This document shows positions 35,371-44,521 of a DNA stretch of 64,000 nucleotides, piece after piece (the stretch's first letter is position 1; every line of letters begins with the position of its first letter). The notes under the pieces are model-generated. The model was not told the DNA's origin, ran no database searches, and saw only the letters and a program-made list of their open reading frames with translations. The position numbers were made by a program, and so were the translations under genes. This DNA is from Microbacter sp049976245 (GTDB lineage Bacteria > Bacteroidota > Bacteroidia > Bacteroidales > Paludibacteraceae). Location: NCBI GenBank assembly GCA_049976245.1, contig JBMFIQ010000002.1:39674-103673 (forward strand). Direction: 5' to 3'.

Positions 35371-37821
35371 TTATTTCTTGATCTTCATTTTGTAGAACGA
35401 ACGCCATACAAAATAAAGCGCAATGGCAATAAATGCAACGCCAATGTACGGTGCAACGGGACGGAAATTGGCTGAAATGGCAATTTCCATAGCCAGAAGA
35501 CCAAACAGTGTGGTAAACTTAATAATCGGATTCATGGCAACCGATGACGTATCTTTAAACGGATCGCCCACCGTGTCGCCCACAATGGTTGCATCGTGCA
35601 GATCAGTGCCTTTCATTTGCAGATCCACTTCAACGACTTTCTTGCTATTGTCCCAGCAACCGCCTGCATTGGCCATAAAGATGGCTTGAAACAAACCAAA
35701 AACAGCAATGGCAATTAAATAACTGACAAAAAAAGACGCAGCGGCAAACTGAATAGCAGGCGTAATGGCACTTGTGATTTCCGTACCTGAAATAAAGGCA
35801 AACCCTAAAGCAAAACTAAAAATAGCAGGGAAAATGTTCCACATGCCATGTTGGGCATATTGTGTACAAATTTTAACCACCTCTTTTGATTTATCCATTG
35901 AGGCTTTCTTTTCAGCACCCGGATCAAGGTTGATGTTTCGTTTGATGTATTCCACGGCACGATAAGCTCCGGTTGTAACTGCTTGCATGGAAGCGCCAGT
36001 GAACCAATAAATCACCGCTCCGCCACAAAGGAACCCGAGAATAGTCCAAGGATTCAACACATTCAGAATCGATTCGGGATCAACGCCCAACACATTCTTA
36101 ATCACCAGGATAATGGAGAAAATCATGGTGGTAGCTCCCACAACCGCCGTTCCGATTAACACCGGCTTTGCCGTTGCCTTGAAAGTATTTCCCGCACCAT
36201 CATTGGCCTCCAGATAATGTTTGGCTTTTTCAAAATCGGGTTTAAATCCAAATTCTTTTTCAATTTCAGTTGCCACATTGGGCACATCTTCGATCAATGA
36301 CAACTCATAAACAGACTGTGCATTGTCGGTCACAGGGCCATAACTGTCCACGGCAATGGTTACGGGTCCCATTCCCAACAAACCAAAAGCCACTAAACCG
36401 AAAGCAAAAATAGAAGAATAAGCCATAAATTGTTCCAGCCCAAAAGTACTAGCCACATAAGCAATCAACATCAACACCACAAAAACCAAACCCATCCAAA
36501 ATGCCGAAAAATTACCGGCAACCAATCCCGATAAAATATTCAAGGAAGCACCACCTTCTTTGCTGGCGCTAACCACTTCCTGCACATGCGACGATTTAGG
36601 ACTTGTAAATAACTTGGTAAATTCGGGAATCAAAGCACCTCCCAACGTTCCACAACTGATAATGACCGAAAGAATGATCCAGAGATTTGGATTGACACTG
36701 CCCAATAAGGAATTGGGACCTACCATAAAATAGCTTGCAATAAAAGTTACGGCAATACTCAACAACGAAGTGATCCAAACCAAGTTGGTCAATGGCCGTT
36801 CAAAATCCAACTCATCCTGATGACCGTATAATTTTTTGCTGAGCGCTCCGTTAATCCAAAAGGCCACCACAGAAGTAATGATCATTAAAATACGCATAAC
36901 AAAAATCCATGTCAAAAAACTGGCTTGCCAATCGGGATTTGAAATGAACTTGTTGTTAGTAATGGTCCCCACGGCCAACACAATAAACGAGATCAATGCA
37001 ACGCCTGTCACACCATAAGTTTCAAATCCGTCAGCAGTTGGGCCGACGCTGTCACCGGCATTGTCTCCGGTACAATCGGCAATCACACCGGGATTGCGGG
37101 GATCATCTTCATCGATTTTGAAAACCACTTTCATTAAATCGGAACCAATATCGGCTATCTTGGTAAAAATTCCTCCGGCAATACGCAAGGCTGATGCGCC
37201 TAACGATTCGCCAATGGCAAAACCCACAAAACAGGACCCTGCAACATGACGAGGCATCAACACCAAAATAATCAACATCATGATTAATTCGATGCTCACC
37301 AACATGACCCCAATGCTCATCCCTGCATTTAAGGGAATATTTAAAAGTTTCAAAGGTTTACGTTCCAAAGAGGCAAAAGCCATGCGGCTATTGGCCAATG
37401 TATTCATTCGAATGCCAAACCAAGCTACGCTGTACGATCCTAAAATGCCAAGAATAGTCCATGCCAGAATCAATAAAACGCCCCAGGCACTTTCACTTTG
37501 TAAAAAGCCAAAATAAAAGGTGACGGCTGCTGCTATAATTAAAAACAACCACACCAAAAATTTCCCCTGTTGCAACAGATAGGTTTTGCAGGTTGCAAAA
37601 ATCACGTTGGAGACATCCAACATGGACTGATGAGCCCGAATGGCCTTAACTTTAAGAAATTGATACAGACCAAACAACAAACCCAATCCACAAATGACAA
37701 AACCCCAGATCAAAAGCGAATTTTGATCTGACGACAACGTGGGAATTTTAAGATTCGCCTCACTTGCCCAACTCATCATTGGCAAAGTAAAAGCAGTCAT
37801 TAACAAGAGAATTTTTTTCAT
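35371..37821 (-). CDS. hppA: Membrane-bound ion-translocating pyrophosphatase
   Basis: The 816-residue integral membrane enzyme has about 16 hydrophobic segments. It hydrolyses cytoplasmic pyrophosphate to pump H+ and/or Na+. The substrate-site motifs are present but diverged: IADIGSDLM...DEDDPRNPGVIADCTGDNAGD (about 223-256), GPVTDNAQ, GGCWDNSKK and GDTVGDPFKD. The canonical Glu after the GADLVGKV motif and the canonical Asn of IADNVGDN are not seen. Position 548 in GNTFKAT is Lys, where K+-dependent pumps have Ala, which suggests K+ independence. A terminator follows closely, and an inverted repeat lies about 45 bp upstream. Confidence 0.93.
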   Translation of the reverse strand: MKKILLLMTAFTLPMMSWASEANLKIPTLSSDQNSLLIWGFVICGLGLLFGLYQFLKVKAIRAHQSMLDVSNVIFATCKTYLLQQGKFLVWLFLIIAAAVTFYFGFLQSESAWGVLLILAWTILGILGSYSVAWFGIRMNTLANSRMAFASLERKPLKLLNIPLNAGMSIGVMLVSIELIMMLIILVLMPRHVAGSCFVGFAIGESLGASALRIAGGIFTKIADIGSDLMKVVFKIDEDDPRNPGVIADCTGDNAGDSVGPTADGFETYGVTGVALISFIVLAVGTITNNKFISNPDWQASFLTWIFVMRILMIITSVVAFWINGALSKKLYGHQDELDFERPLTNLVWITSLLSIAVTFIASYFMVGPNSLLGSVNPNLWIILSVIISCGTLGGALIPEFTKLFTSPKSSHVQEVVSASKEGGASLNILSGLVAGNFSAFWMGLVFVVLMLIAYVASTFGLEQFMAYSSIFAFGLVAFGLLGMGPVTIAVDSYGPVTDNAQSVYELSLIEDVPNVATEIEKEFGFKPDFEKAKHYLEANDGAGNTFKATAKPVLIGTAVVGATTMIFSIILVIKNVLGVDPESILNVLNPWTILGFLCGGAVIYWFTGASMQAVTTGAYRAVEYIKRNINLDPGAEKKASMDKSKEVVKICTQYAQHGMWNIFPAIFSFALGFAFISGTEITSAITPAIQFAAASFFVSYLIAIAVFGLFQAIFMANAGGCWDNSKKVVEVDLQMKGTDLHDATIVGDTVGDPFKDTSSVAMNPIIKFTTLFGLLAMEIAISANFRPVAPYIGVAFIAIALYFVWRSFYKMKIKK

Positions 37822-37864
37822 AAAATTGATACTTTAAGTGTTAGAGATTAGTTAATATAGTTGA

Positions 37865-37884
37865 CAATCACAACCGTGTGATTG
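37865..37884. promoter_or_regulatory. Perfect 8-bp inverted repeat upstream of hppA
   Basis: Arms CAATCACA and TGTGATTG with a 4-bp loop lie 44-63 bp upstream of the hppA ATG. It could form a leader hairpin or bind a regulator dimer. The half-sites resemble TCACA/TGTGA but point outward compared with CRP sites. Confidence 0.5.
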
Positions 37885-38120
37885 TGTGCGATATTTCATC
37901 AGCAAAAACAATTTCCGTCAATCACTTCTCCTTTATGATGCGACGAAAGTATGAAATATCCGTTACATAAAACGTTATTAAAAAGTAAATATCGCCAACT
38001 GTTATTCAAAATAGTTTAATTTGTCATTTAAAGCATGGTTTTAATCAATAAACCATGTTTTTCACACACGCTTCTTTTCAAAATCAAAGTAACGTTGTCC
38101 CTGCTGAAATAAATTCAAAA

Positions 38121-38212
38121 GAAACGAGCCATAAAAAAGCTTATGCTCACACGTATGACTATCTTGGAGAGTTCCATACAACCTTTGCGTTAAAAATTAA
38201 AAAAGACGTATG
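38121..38212 (+). repeat. Dispersed ~90-bp leader element, orphan copy A
   Basis: The plus strand reads GAAACGAGCCATAAAAAAGC, then GAGAGTTCCATACAACCTTTG, and ends AAAAGACGTATGAAATGA. The ATG after the element is followed by one AAA codon and a TGA stop, so no gene follows. Both neighbours are on the opposite strand. Confidence 0.85.
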
Positions 38213-38278
38213 AAATGAACAGAGAAGAGATGAAAAGCAAAAAATCACCGGTCCCAAGTTTTTTGAACATAAAAAAAA

Positions 38279-38302
38279 GGAAACATCCGCAAAGACATTT
38301 CC
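38279..38302 (-). terminator. Rho-independent terminator after the small barrel gene
   Basis: On the minus strand GGAAATGTC and GGATGTTTCC form a nine-pair stem with a five-base loop, followed by eight T. It lies about 35 bp past the stop at 38338. Confidence 0.75.
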
Positions 38303-38337
38303 CTGATTTAATATACTAACCAATTGAAAAATAACAA

Positions 38338-38778
38338 CTAAAACCTGTATCGAACGCTTAATCCTACATTGGTTGACCCAAATTGACTGTCGTAAGTACC
38401 AAAATTGATGATTGGACGCCAGTCCAACGACACCTGCAGCGGAATATCAAAGTTGTATTCCATCCCAATAATTCCACCAACACCGATGTCAGCACCACTG
38501 TGATTGTCTTTGCTGTAAATGCCCAAGCTGGCACCCGGCCCAATGTACCACTTCAAACCATTCGTGATGTGATAATCCCACTGATAAAATCCTGAAAGCG
38601 CTGAAGTATTCCACGTCCATCCCAAATCGAATTCCAATCGGTTATAACTTGACAATTCCCGCTGATACGACACTTCGGTGCCTCCGGTAAAGCGTAACCC
38701 CAATGCATTCTTTTGCGAAAAAGTCATAAACGGAGAGGTCAATGATAACATCATGACCATTGCAATCATTTTTTTCAT
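38338..38778 (-). CDS. Small outer-membrane beta-barrel protein
   Basis: The 146-residue protein has a signal peptide (MKKMIAMVMMLSLTSPFMTF). The mature part of about 125 residues alternates polar and hydrophobic residues with many aromatics, and ends in VGLSVRYRF, a typical C-terminal barrel strand. It resembles short eight-stranded OMP_b-brl-type proteins. No function is assigned. The start codon is the last codon of copy G of the dispersed element, and the predicted promoter lies about 260 bp upstream. A strong terminator follows, so it is monocistronic. Confidence 0.75.
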   Translation of the reverse strand: MKKMIAMVMMLSLTSPFMTFSQKNALGLRFTGGTEVSYQRELSSYNRLEFDLGWTWNTSALSGFYQWDYHITNGLKWYIGPGASLGIYSKDNHSGADIGVGGIIGMEYNFDIPLQVSLDWRPIINFGTYDSQFGSTNVGLSVRYRF

Positions 38779-38867
38779 ACGTCAATGTTTAATTTTTATA
38801 CTAAGAATTTTTGAAACACATCAAATCATTATGCTATTAAGCACAAAGGATTTGTATGGCTCGTTTC
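38776..38867 (-). repeat. Dispersed ~90-bp leader element, copy G (before small barrel gene)
   Basis: This is the most diverged copy. The 5' box ATGAAACGAGCCATACAAA and the 3' end AAAATTAAACATTGACGTATG are kept, while the middle has changed. The 3' ATG is the barrel gene start; the 5' ATG opens a ten-codon frame. Confidence 0.75.
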
Positions 38868-39101
38868 ATAAACATCATCATTTTTTTACGGATGCATCGA
38901 ATCCATTACAGTAGGATACGCTTCATGCCGTTAGTTTCTATGTTCTTTATTTTAAGTTAGCTGCATTGAGAGCTTCACGTCTATCATTCATTCAGCTTGT
39001 TGTCAACTGACATCTCACGATTTCATGCCATTTTCAAAACAAAGTTAACAACAGAATCCTCTTCGCCAATGCCACATTGTAAATAATAAAATTTAAAATA
39101 A
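38779..39101. other. 323-bp gap between tex and the small barrel gene
   Basis: It holds element copy G (to 38867) and a TAACTTTG -7 box at 39040-39047 that would give a leader of about 255 nt. Nothing else was recognised. Confidence 0.55.
39040..39047 (-). promoter_or_regulatory. Candidate -7 promoter box for the small barrel gene
   Basis: The minus strand reads TAACTTTG (TAnnTTTG). A TTGG lies about 18 bp upstream as a weak -33 box. The leader would carry element copy G at its 3' end. Confidence 0.4.
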
Positions 39102-41225
39102 TTAAATATTCTTCATGGACAATTGAATTCTTTTGCGTTCATGATCAATGCCAATCACTTTCACCGTGACAAGTTGTTGAAGCGAAACCACTTCCAACGG
39201 CGATCGAACAAAATGATCAGCCATATTGGAAAGATGCACCAATCCGTATTCATGAATGCCAATATCAACAAAAACGCCAAAGTTGGTCATATTGGTCACA
39301 ACGCCCTGCAGGATCATTCCCTCTTTCAGATCGTCCAAAGTTTGAATCGATCGATCAAATGAAGGCGACTCCAATTGATGTCGAGGATCGCGTCCGGGTT
39401 GAGCCAATTCAGCCAAAATATCGGTTAAAGTTGGCAGACCAATGTTGTCAGTGACATATTTCTCCGGTTTAATCTCTTTTTGCAATGATTTGTTCTCAAT
39501 CAATACTTTCAGCGAAACACCCAAATCGGATGCCATTTTCATCACAACGGGATAGTTTTCAGGATGCACGGCACTATTATCCAAGGGATTTTCGGACATG
39601 GCAATTCTAAGAAATCCTGCCGATTGCTCAAACGTTTTAGGTCCCATTTTAGGAACCTTCAGCAATTCGGCGCGAGAACGAAAAGGCCCGTTTTTTGTCC
39701 TGTAATCAACGATGTTCTGAGCCAATTGCGGCCCTAATCCCGAAACGTACATCAACAAATAACGACCGGCTGAATTCAATTCAACGCCCACGGTATTGAC
39801 ACAATGAATCACCGTTTGATCCAACGCTTTCTTAAGCTCTGCCTGATCCACATCATGCTGATATTGTCCCACGCCAATGGATTTTGGATCAATTTTCACC
39901 AGCTCCGACAAAGGATCCATCAATCGACGACCAATTGAGACAGCTCCACGCACGGTAACATCATGATTCGGAAATTCTTCGCGGGCTGTTGCCGAAGCAG
40001 AATAAACCGAAGCTCCATGTTCATTAACCATAATCACCGGAAAATCTTTTGGCAAAAATGTGCGCAAGAACGTTTCCGTTTCACGTCCGGCCGTTCCGTT
40101 CCCCACCGCAACGGCCTCCATGCTAAAAGTTCGAATCAGTTCAAGGATGGTTTTGGATGCCTCTTCAGGTTGGGAATGAGGAGGATGCGGAAAAATGACG
40201 GTGTGGTGCAACAATTGACCTTGCGCATCCAGACATACCACTTTGCAGGCGGTTCGAAAACCGGGATCAATAGCCAACACCCGCTTATTGCCATATGGAG
40301 GAGCCAAAAGCAATTGTCGAAGATTTTCGGCAAAAATGGTTATGGCTTCCCTGTCGGCTTTTTGTTTGCTTTCAATGGCCATTTCATTTTCAAGACTTGG
40401 CTTTAATAATCGGTGAAAAGCATCATCGACAGCCATCTCAACCTGCACGGATGCCTGTCGGGACGACCGGACAAAGAGACGTTTCAGAGCATTTAGACAT
40501 TGATCAACATCAGGCTGCAAATTGACCCGAAGTATCTTTTCATTTTCTCCCCGTCGAATGGCCAACAAACGATGAGAAGAACACCGTCGCAACGGCTCTG
40601 AAACATGAAAATAATCGCGGTACTTAATACCTTCCGTCTCTTTCCCTTTCACCACCAAGGCTTCAATGACGGCTGTTTGTCGAAACAACTGCCTAAGCTG
40701 ATGCCTTGCCTGTTCATTTTCATTGATCCATTCAGCCATAATGTCACGTGCTCCCTGCAAAGCCTCCTCAACGGTTAGCACTTGCTCACAAATATAAGAC
40801 GATGCGAGTTGCTCAAGGTCATCATTTTTTTGCCCCCAAATGATGTTCGCCAAGGGTTCTAATCCTTTTTGTCTGGCAATCGTAGCTTTGGTACGTCTTT
40901 TTGGTTTGAAAGGCAAATAGAGATCCTCCAATTCGAAACTCGAAAAGGTATCGTTGATTTTTTGACGAAATTCATCCGTCAAAACACCCTGTTCAGACAT
41001 TGAAGCCAAAATAAAAGCCTTCCGTTTTTGCAAATCTTCCAACTTTCGATTGGCTTCATCAATGGCTTCTAATTGAACTTCATCCAAGCTGCCGGTTCGC
41101 TCTTTTCGATAACGACTGATAAAAGGGATGGTTGCACCTTCACTCAACAGGGTCAAAGCATTCACCACCTGCCATTCCTGTAGATGCAACGACGCGGCAA
41201 TGTGTGCCTGAATTGTTTTCATCAT
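39102..41225 (-). CDS. tex: Tex-family RNA-binding transcription accessory protein
   Basis: The protein is about 707 residues from the ATG at 41225 (the frame reaches 41231 only through a TTG). It shows the Tex layout: an N-terminal helical domain with PFISRYRKERTGSLDEVQLE, a YqgF-like nuclease-fold domain (VLAIDPGFRTACKVVCLD), helix-hairpin-helix repeats (VGVELNSAGRYLLMYVSGLG, LLKVPKMGPKTFEQSAGFLR) and a C-terminal S1 RNA-binding domain (ILQGVVTNMTNFGVFVDIGI). Tex binds RNA and is linked to transcription and RNA turnover. The length is slightly below the usual 720-770 residues. It is flanked by two regions that carry copies of the dispersed element. Confidence 0.95.
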   Translation of the reverse strand: MMKTIQAHIAASLHLQEWQVVNALTLLSEGATIPFISRYRKERTGSLDEVQLEAIDEANRKLEDLQKRKAFILASMSEQGVLTDEFRQKINDTFSSFELEDLYLPFKPKRRTKATIARQKGLEPLANIIWGQKNDDLEQLASSYICEQVLTVEEALQGARDIMAEWINENEQARHQLRQLFRQTAVIEALVVKGKETEGIKYRDYFHVSEPLRRCSSHRLLAIRRGENEKILRVNLQPDVDQCLNALKRLFVRSSRQASVQVEMAVDDAFHRLLKPSLENEMAIESKQKADREAITIFAENLRQLLLAPPYGNKRVLAIDPGFRTACKVVCLDAQGQLLHHTVIFPHPPHSQPEEASKTILELIRTFSMEAVAVGNGTAGRETETFLRTFLPKDFPVIMVNEHGASVYSASATAREEFPNHDVTVRGAVSIGRRLMDPLSELVKIDPKSIGVGQYQHDVDQAELKKALDQTVIHCVNTVGVELNSAGRYLLMYVSGLGPQLAQNIVDYRTKNGPFRSRAELLKVPKMGPKTFEQSAGFLRIAMSENPLDNSAVHPENYPVVMKMASDLGVSLKVLIENKSLQKEIKPEKYVTDNIGLPTLTDILAELAQPGRDPRHQLESPSFDRSIQTLDDLKEGMILQGVVTNMTNFGVFVDIGIHEYGLVHLSNMADHFVRSPLEVVSLQQLVTVKVIGIDHERKRIQLSMKNI

Positions 41226-41327
41226 ACGCAATTGATGATCAATATATAAAATAAAATCAAGTTAATCAATGCTTTACAATGACCTTACAAAAATAGAACG
41301 CATTTCCAAACGACCTCATGTCAGCAT

Positions 41328-41410
41328 GAAACAAACCGTAAAAACATATGCTCAAGAGAATGACTATTTGGCGAGCTCCATAAATCCTTCTTGTTAAAAA
41401 TAGACGTATG
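41328..41410 (+). repeat. Dispersed ~90-bp leader element, orphan copy B
   Basis: The plus strand begins ATGAAACAAACCGTAAAAAC, contains GCTCAAGAGAATGACTATTT and GCGAGCTCCATA, and ends AAATAGACGTATGAAAGG. It is about 9 bp shorter than the others near the 3' end. Its ATG leads into a 16-codon frame ending at TAA, with no recognisable gene. Both neighbours lie on the other strand. Confidence 0.8.
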
Positions 41411-41595
41411 AAAGGGATTGAAAAGCGCTTTATGGCATTGATCGCTTTTGTAGCGTAAAAGTCGTTTTTCAATTATGATCCCCTTTTTTATTTGAAAACG
41501 GAGAGAAGCTCTGCGTCAATGTATATTCGTTTGGACTTATCAGAAAATCACCACGTTCATGTTTACTGCATTGAACTCAGCAAATAAAATGAAAA

Positions 41596-41623
41596 CAGCG
41601 AGCGTATTTTCATTCGTTCGCTG
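41596..41623 (-). terminator. Terminator after trxA
   Basis: On the minus strand CAGCGAACG and CGCTCGCTG (one mismatch) form a stem followed by a T-rich stretch (TTTTCATTTTATTTG), about 75 bp after the trxA stop. Confidence 0.6.
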
Positions 41624-41697
41624 CTCTAAGTAAGATGGAGGAGATAATGAGGAAGCCGAAAATAAGCCGTACTTCCATCAACCAAACAATAAAGCGC

Positions 41698-42015
41698 TTA
41701 TTTCAACAAAGCCTCTAACTTTGACTGAAAAGTTTGTTTAGGCAAAGCGCCAACAACTTTATCCACTAATTTTCCGTCCTTAAAATATAAAATGGTAGGA
41801 ATATTGCGAATCATAAACTTGGAAGGGCTTTCAGGATTCTCATCGACATTAATCGAACCAATGTAGGCTTTTCCGTCGTATGCTTCAGCTAAATCTTCCA
41901 TGATAGGCGTTACCATACGACAAGGACCGCACCATTCCGCCCAAAAATCAATCATTACGATATGGTTATTTTCTAACACATGATCGAGCATCTGATCTGT
42001 AATTTCGTGTGTCAT
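41698..42015 (-). CDS. trxA: Thioredoxin
   Basis: The protein is 105 residues from the ATG at 42015 (two further in-frame codons upstream begin with TTG). It contains the thioredoxin active site WAEWCGPCRMV and the cis-proline loop NIPTILYFKDGK. It is a cytoplasmic disulfide reductase of standard length. It lies 85 bp downstream of nfnB on the same strand. NfnAB makes or uses NADPH, the electron source for thioredoxin reductase, so the pairing makes biochemical sense, but no reductase gene is present here. Confidence 0.95.
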   Translation of the reverse strand: MTHEITDQMLDHVLENNHIVMIDFWAEWCGPCRMVTPIMEDLAEAYDGKAYIGSINVDENPESPSKFMIRNIPTILYFKDGKLVDKVVGALPKQTFQSKLEALLK

Positions 42016-42100
42016 AATCAATCTATTTTTTAAATGTTATTTTCTATTACAAAGTTAATGCAAAAAAGGATGTTTCCCTTTCTGCCGTTTTAAATTCTTC

Positions 42101-43567
42101 TCAATTTTTATGGGAATGTAAATAATCATCCATGGCTGCAGCAGCCTTTCTCCCATCTCCCATAGCCAAAATAACGGTGGCTCCGCCTCGAACAATGTCA
42201 CCACCGGCATAAATAGCAGGAATGGAAGTTTGCAGGTGATCATCCACGACCAACGTACCCCATTTGGACACCGCCAATCCGTCGATGGAAGAAGGGATCA
42301 AGGGATTAGGCGAAACGCCGATGCTGACAATGACCGCATCCACCTCAATGGTTTCGACAGCACCCGGAATTTCCACCGGGCTTCGACGTCCCGATGCATC
42401 CGGCTCTCCCAACATCATTTTTTGCAATCGCATGCTTTTCACACGGCCTGTTTCATCGCCAAGATATTCAATGGGATTGTGCAACGTAAGAAATTCGATG
42501 CCTTCTTCTTTGGCATGTTTCATCTCTTCAATACGTGCCGGCATCTCTTGTTCTGACCGACGATAAACAATCATGGCCCGCTCTGCTCCAAGCCGTTTAG
42601 CCGTTCTGACAGCATCCATGGCTGTATTGCCTCCTCCAATGACCGCCACGCGGCGACCAGTCAGCACAGGGGTGTCACCGCCTCGCGATGCCCCCATGAG
42701 GTTGATGCGGGTCAGATATTCGTTTGCGGACATAACTCCAATTAAATTTTCCCCCGGAATATTCATAAAGCGGGGCAATCCCGCCCCACTACCCACAAAT
42801 AAGCCCAGATAGCCTTCGTTTTTCAAATCTTCATACGAAATGGTTTTTCCCACTATGCAATTGGTAACCATTTCAACGCCCATTTTCCGAATGTTCTCAA
42901 TTTCAACGTCAATGACGTCATTGGGAAGACGAAAAGGAGGAATCCCATATTTCAACACACCGCCAATTTCGTGCAATGCTTCGAAAACAGTCACCCGATA
43001 TCCTTTTTTAGCCATTTCGCCCGCAAAAGAGAGTCCGGCAGGACCCGAACCAACCACGGCAATTTTAATTCCGTTGGAAGGAGCACACTCCGGCACCGAC
43101 AGCATTCCGCTTTCACGCTCATAATCGGCCGCAAAACGCTCCAAATAACCGATGGCCACGGCTTCTTTGCCTAATTTCAAAGTATAAATGCACGAAGCCT
43201 CACACTGTTTTTCCTGCGGACACACCCGTCCACAAACAGCCGGCAAAGCACTGGTCTGTTTCAAAACAGAAGCTGCTTCCAAAATTTCGTTGTTTTCTAT
43301 GCGTTTGATAAATCCCGGAATATCAATACCAACCGGACACCCCGAAATGCAGGTAGGATTGGGACAATCCAAGCATCGCTTGGCTTCCACAAGAGCTTCC
43401 TCAAGAGTTAATCCCATATTCACCTCTTCGATGTTGTGATTTCGAACCAACGGATCGAGCTCATGCATGCGAACACGAGGAATGGAAGTACGTTCTTTGG
43501 TCGATACCGATTTACGCAATTGCTCACGCCAGGCAGCGTTGCGTGGAGAAATGTTATGATCAGACAT
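42101..43567 (-). CDS. nfnB: NfnB / GltD-like NADPH-binding oxidoreductase subunit
   Basis: The protein is 488 residues from the ATG at 43567. The N-terminal cysteine clusters CLDCPNPTCISGCP and CGRVCPQEKQCEASC bind two [4Fe-4S] clusters. They are followed by an FAD-binding GSGPAGL motif and a second dinucleotide fold, GGGNTAMDAVRTAKRLGAER. The protein resembles the glutamate synthase small subunit. However, the upstream partner is a sulfide/dihydroorotate-dehydrogenase-like flavoprotein and no GltB is nearby, so the pair is best read as NfnAB. NfnAB couples NADH and reduced ferredoxin to NADP+ reduction by electron bifurcation. The gap between the two genes is about 50 bp. Confidence 0.88.
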   Translation of the reverse strand: MSDHNISPRNAAWREQLRKSVSTKERTSIPRVRMHELDPLVRNHNIEEVNMGLTLEEALVEAKRCLDCPNPTCISGCPVGIDIPGFIKRIENNEILEAASVLKQTSALPAVCGRVCPQEKQCEASCIYTLKLGKEAVAIGYLERFAADYERESGMLSVPECAPSNGIKIAVVGSGPAGLSFAGEMAKKGYRVTVFEALHEIGGVLKYGIPPFRLPNDVIDVEIENIRKMGVEMVTNCIVGKTISYEDLKNEGYLGLFVGSGAGLPRFMNIPGENLIGVMSANEYLTRINLMGASRGGDTPVLTGRRVAVIGGGNTAMDAVRTAKRLGAERAMIVYRRSEQEMPARIEEMKHAKEEGIEFLTLHNPIEYLGDETGRVKSMRLQKMMLGEPDASGRRSPVEIPGAVETIEVDAVIVSIGVSPNPLIPSSIDGLAVSKWGTLVVDDHLQTSIPAIYAGGDIVRGGATVILAMGDGRKAAAAMDDYLHSHKN

Positions 43568-43617
43568 AATCAAATATTTTCCGGAATTTTTGATGATAAA
43601 ACAAACAAGATTAACAA

Positions 43618-44451
43618 TTATTTCGAAGAGGTTTGAGCTAAATATTGCTCCATAGCTTTTTGTTCCATTGGCTTATATGATCCGAGCCGCATTTGCATTT
43701 CGTCAAAGTCCACTTGATGCGCATCAAATTCCGGCCCATCGATACAAACAAACTTGGTTTTACCGCCAACCGTAACCCGACATGCACCGCACATCCCCGT
43801 CCCATCCACCATAATGGTGTTCAATGAAGCCATTGTGGGCACATTGTATTTTTTTGTCAGCAAAGCAACATATTTCATCATAACGGCAGGCCCAACGGTG
43901 ACACACATGTCCACCTTTTCACGAAGCAACACCTCTTCAACACCTGCCGTAACAATTCCTTTTTTCCCGTAGCTGCCGTCATCGGTCATGACAATGACCT
44001 CATCGGAGTTGGCACGCATCTGATCTTCAAGAATTACCAATTCCTTTGTTCTTGCCGCTAAGACAGTGATCACGCGGTTTCCGGCTCTTTTCATGGCTTC
44101 AACAATGGGCAACAATGGAGCTACGCCTACGCCTCCTCCGGCACAAACAACGGTGCCGTATTTTTCAATGTGCGTGGCTTTCCCCAATGGGCCAACCAAA
44201 TCGGTAATGTAATCGCCTTCGTTCAAAGCACACAATTTGGCTGATGAAACGCCCACCCGTTGAACTACCAACGAAATGGATCCTTTGGTTGTATCGGCTG
44301 CTGCAATGGTCAGCGGAATGCGCTCACCCGATTCCCCCACTTTCACTAAAACAAAGTGACCCGCTTTACGGGCGCGTGCAATCAAAGGCGCTTCCACTTC
44401 AAAATAGACAACATTCGAAGAAAAAAATGCTTTCTTCAGAATTTTATTCAT
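43618..44451 (-). CDS. nfnA: NfnA: FAD/[2Fe-2S] NAD-binding subunit of the ferredoxin-NADP oxidoreductase complex
   Basis: The 277-residue protein has a ferredoxin-reductase-like FAD domain (GERIPLTIAAADTTKGSISL), an NAD domain (VCAGGGVGVAPLLPIVEAMK) and a C-terminal cysteine cluster (GTGMCGACRVTVGGKTKFVC) that binds [2Fe-2S]. The fold is that of sulfide/dihydroorotate-dehydrogenase-like electron transfer subunits. Directly upstream of nfnB, it forms the small subunit of the bifurcating transhydrogenase used by anaerobes to balance NADH, NADPH and ferredoxin. A textbook Bacteroidetes promoter lies about 70 bp upstream. Confidence 0.88.
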   Translation of the reverse strand: MNKILKKAFFSSNVVYFEVEAPLIARARKAGHFVLVKVGESGERIPLTIAAADTTKGSISLVVQRVGVSSAKLCALNEGDYITDLVGPLGKATHIEKYGTVVCAGGGVGVAPLLPIVEAMKRAGNRVITVLAARTKELVILEDQMRANSDEVIVMTDDGSYGKKGIVTAGVEEVLLREKVDMCVTVGPAVMMKYVALLTKKYNVPTMASLNTIMVDGTGMCGACRVTVGGKTKFVCIDGPEFDAHQVDFDEMQMRLGSYKPMEQKAMEQYLAQTSSK

Positions 44452-44521
44452 GATTCGATCGTATTGAATGGATATTTGATGATTGGTTTGACTTTTATCG
44501 CTAAAAGTTCCTATTTCCCGA

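Larger units (their letters stand above)
37822..38337. other. 516-bp gap between hppA and the small barrel gene
   Basis: It contains an inverted repeat near hppA (37865-37884), plus-strand orphan copy A of the dispersed element (38121-38212) and the barrel terminator (38279-38302). A short ATCACCGGT motif at about 38244-38252 also occurs near 33251. No gene is seen. Confidence 0.6.
41226..41697. other. 472-bp gap between trxA and tex
   Basis: It contains orphan element copy B on the plus strand (41328-41410), followed by a 16-codon frame from its ATG (41408-41458), and the trxA terminator (41596-41623). A 68-codon minus-strand frame across copy B is judged non-coding. No further gene is seen. 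Confidence 0.55.

Noticed and set aside
33251..38252. Shared ATCACCGGT motif at about 33251 and 38244
   Set aside because: Nine matching bases in A-rich spacer; position relative to the dispersed element differs, so it is not part of that family.
41266..41472. 68-codon minus-strand frame across element copy B
   Set aside because: It is explained by the repeat read backwards, and has no signal or domain.
43567..43618. nfnB as a glutamate synthase small subunit
   Set aside because: No large subunit is nearby, and the adjacent flavoprotein matches the NfnA partner.
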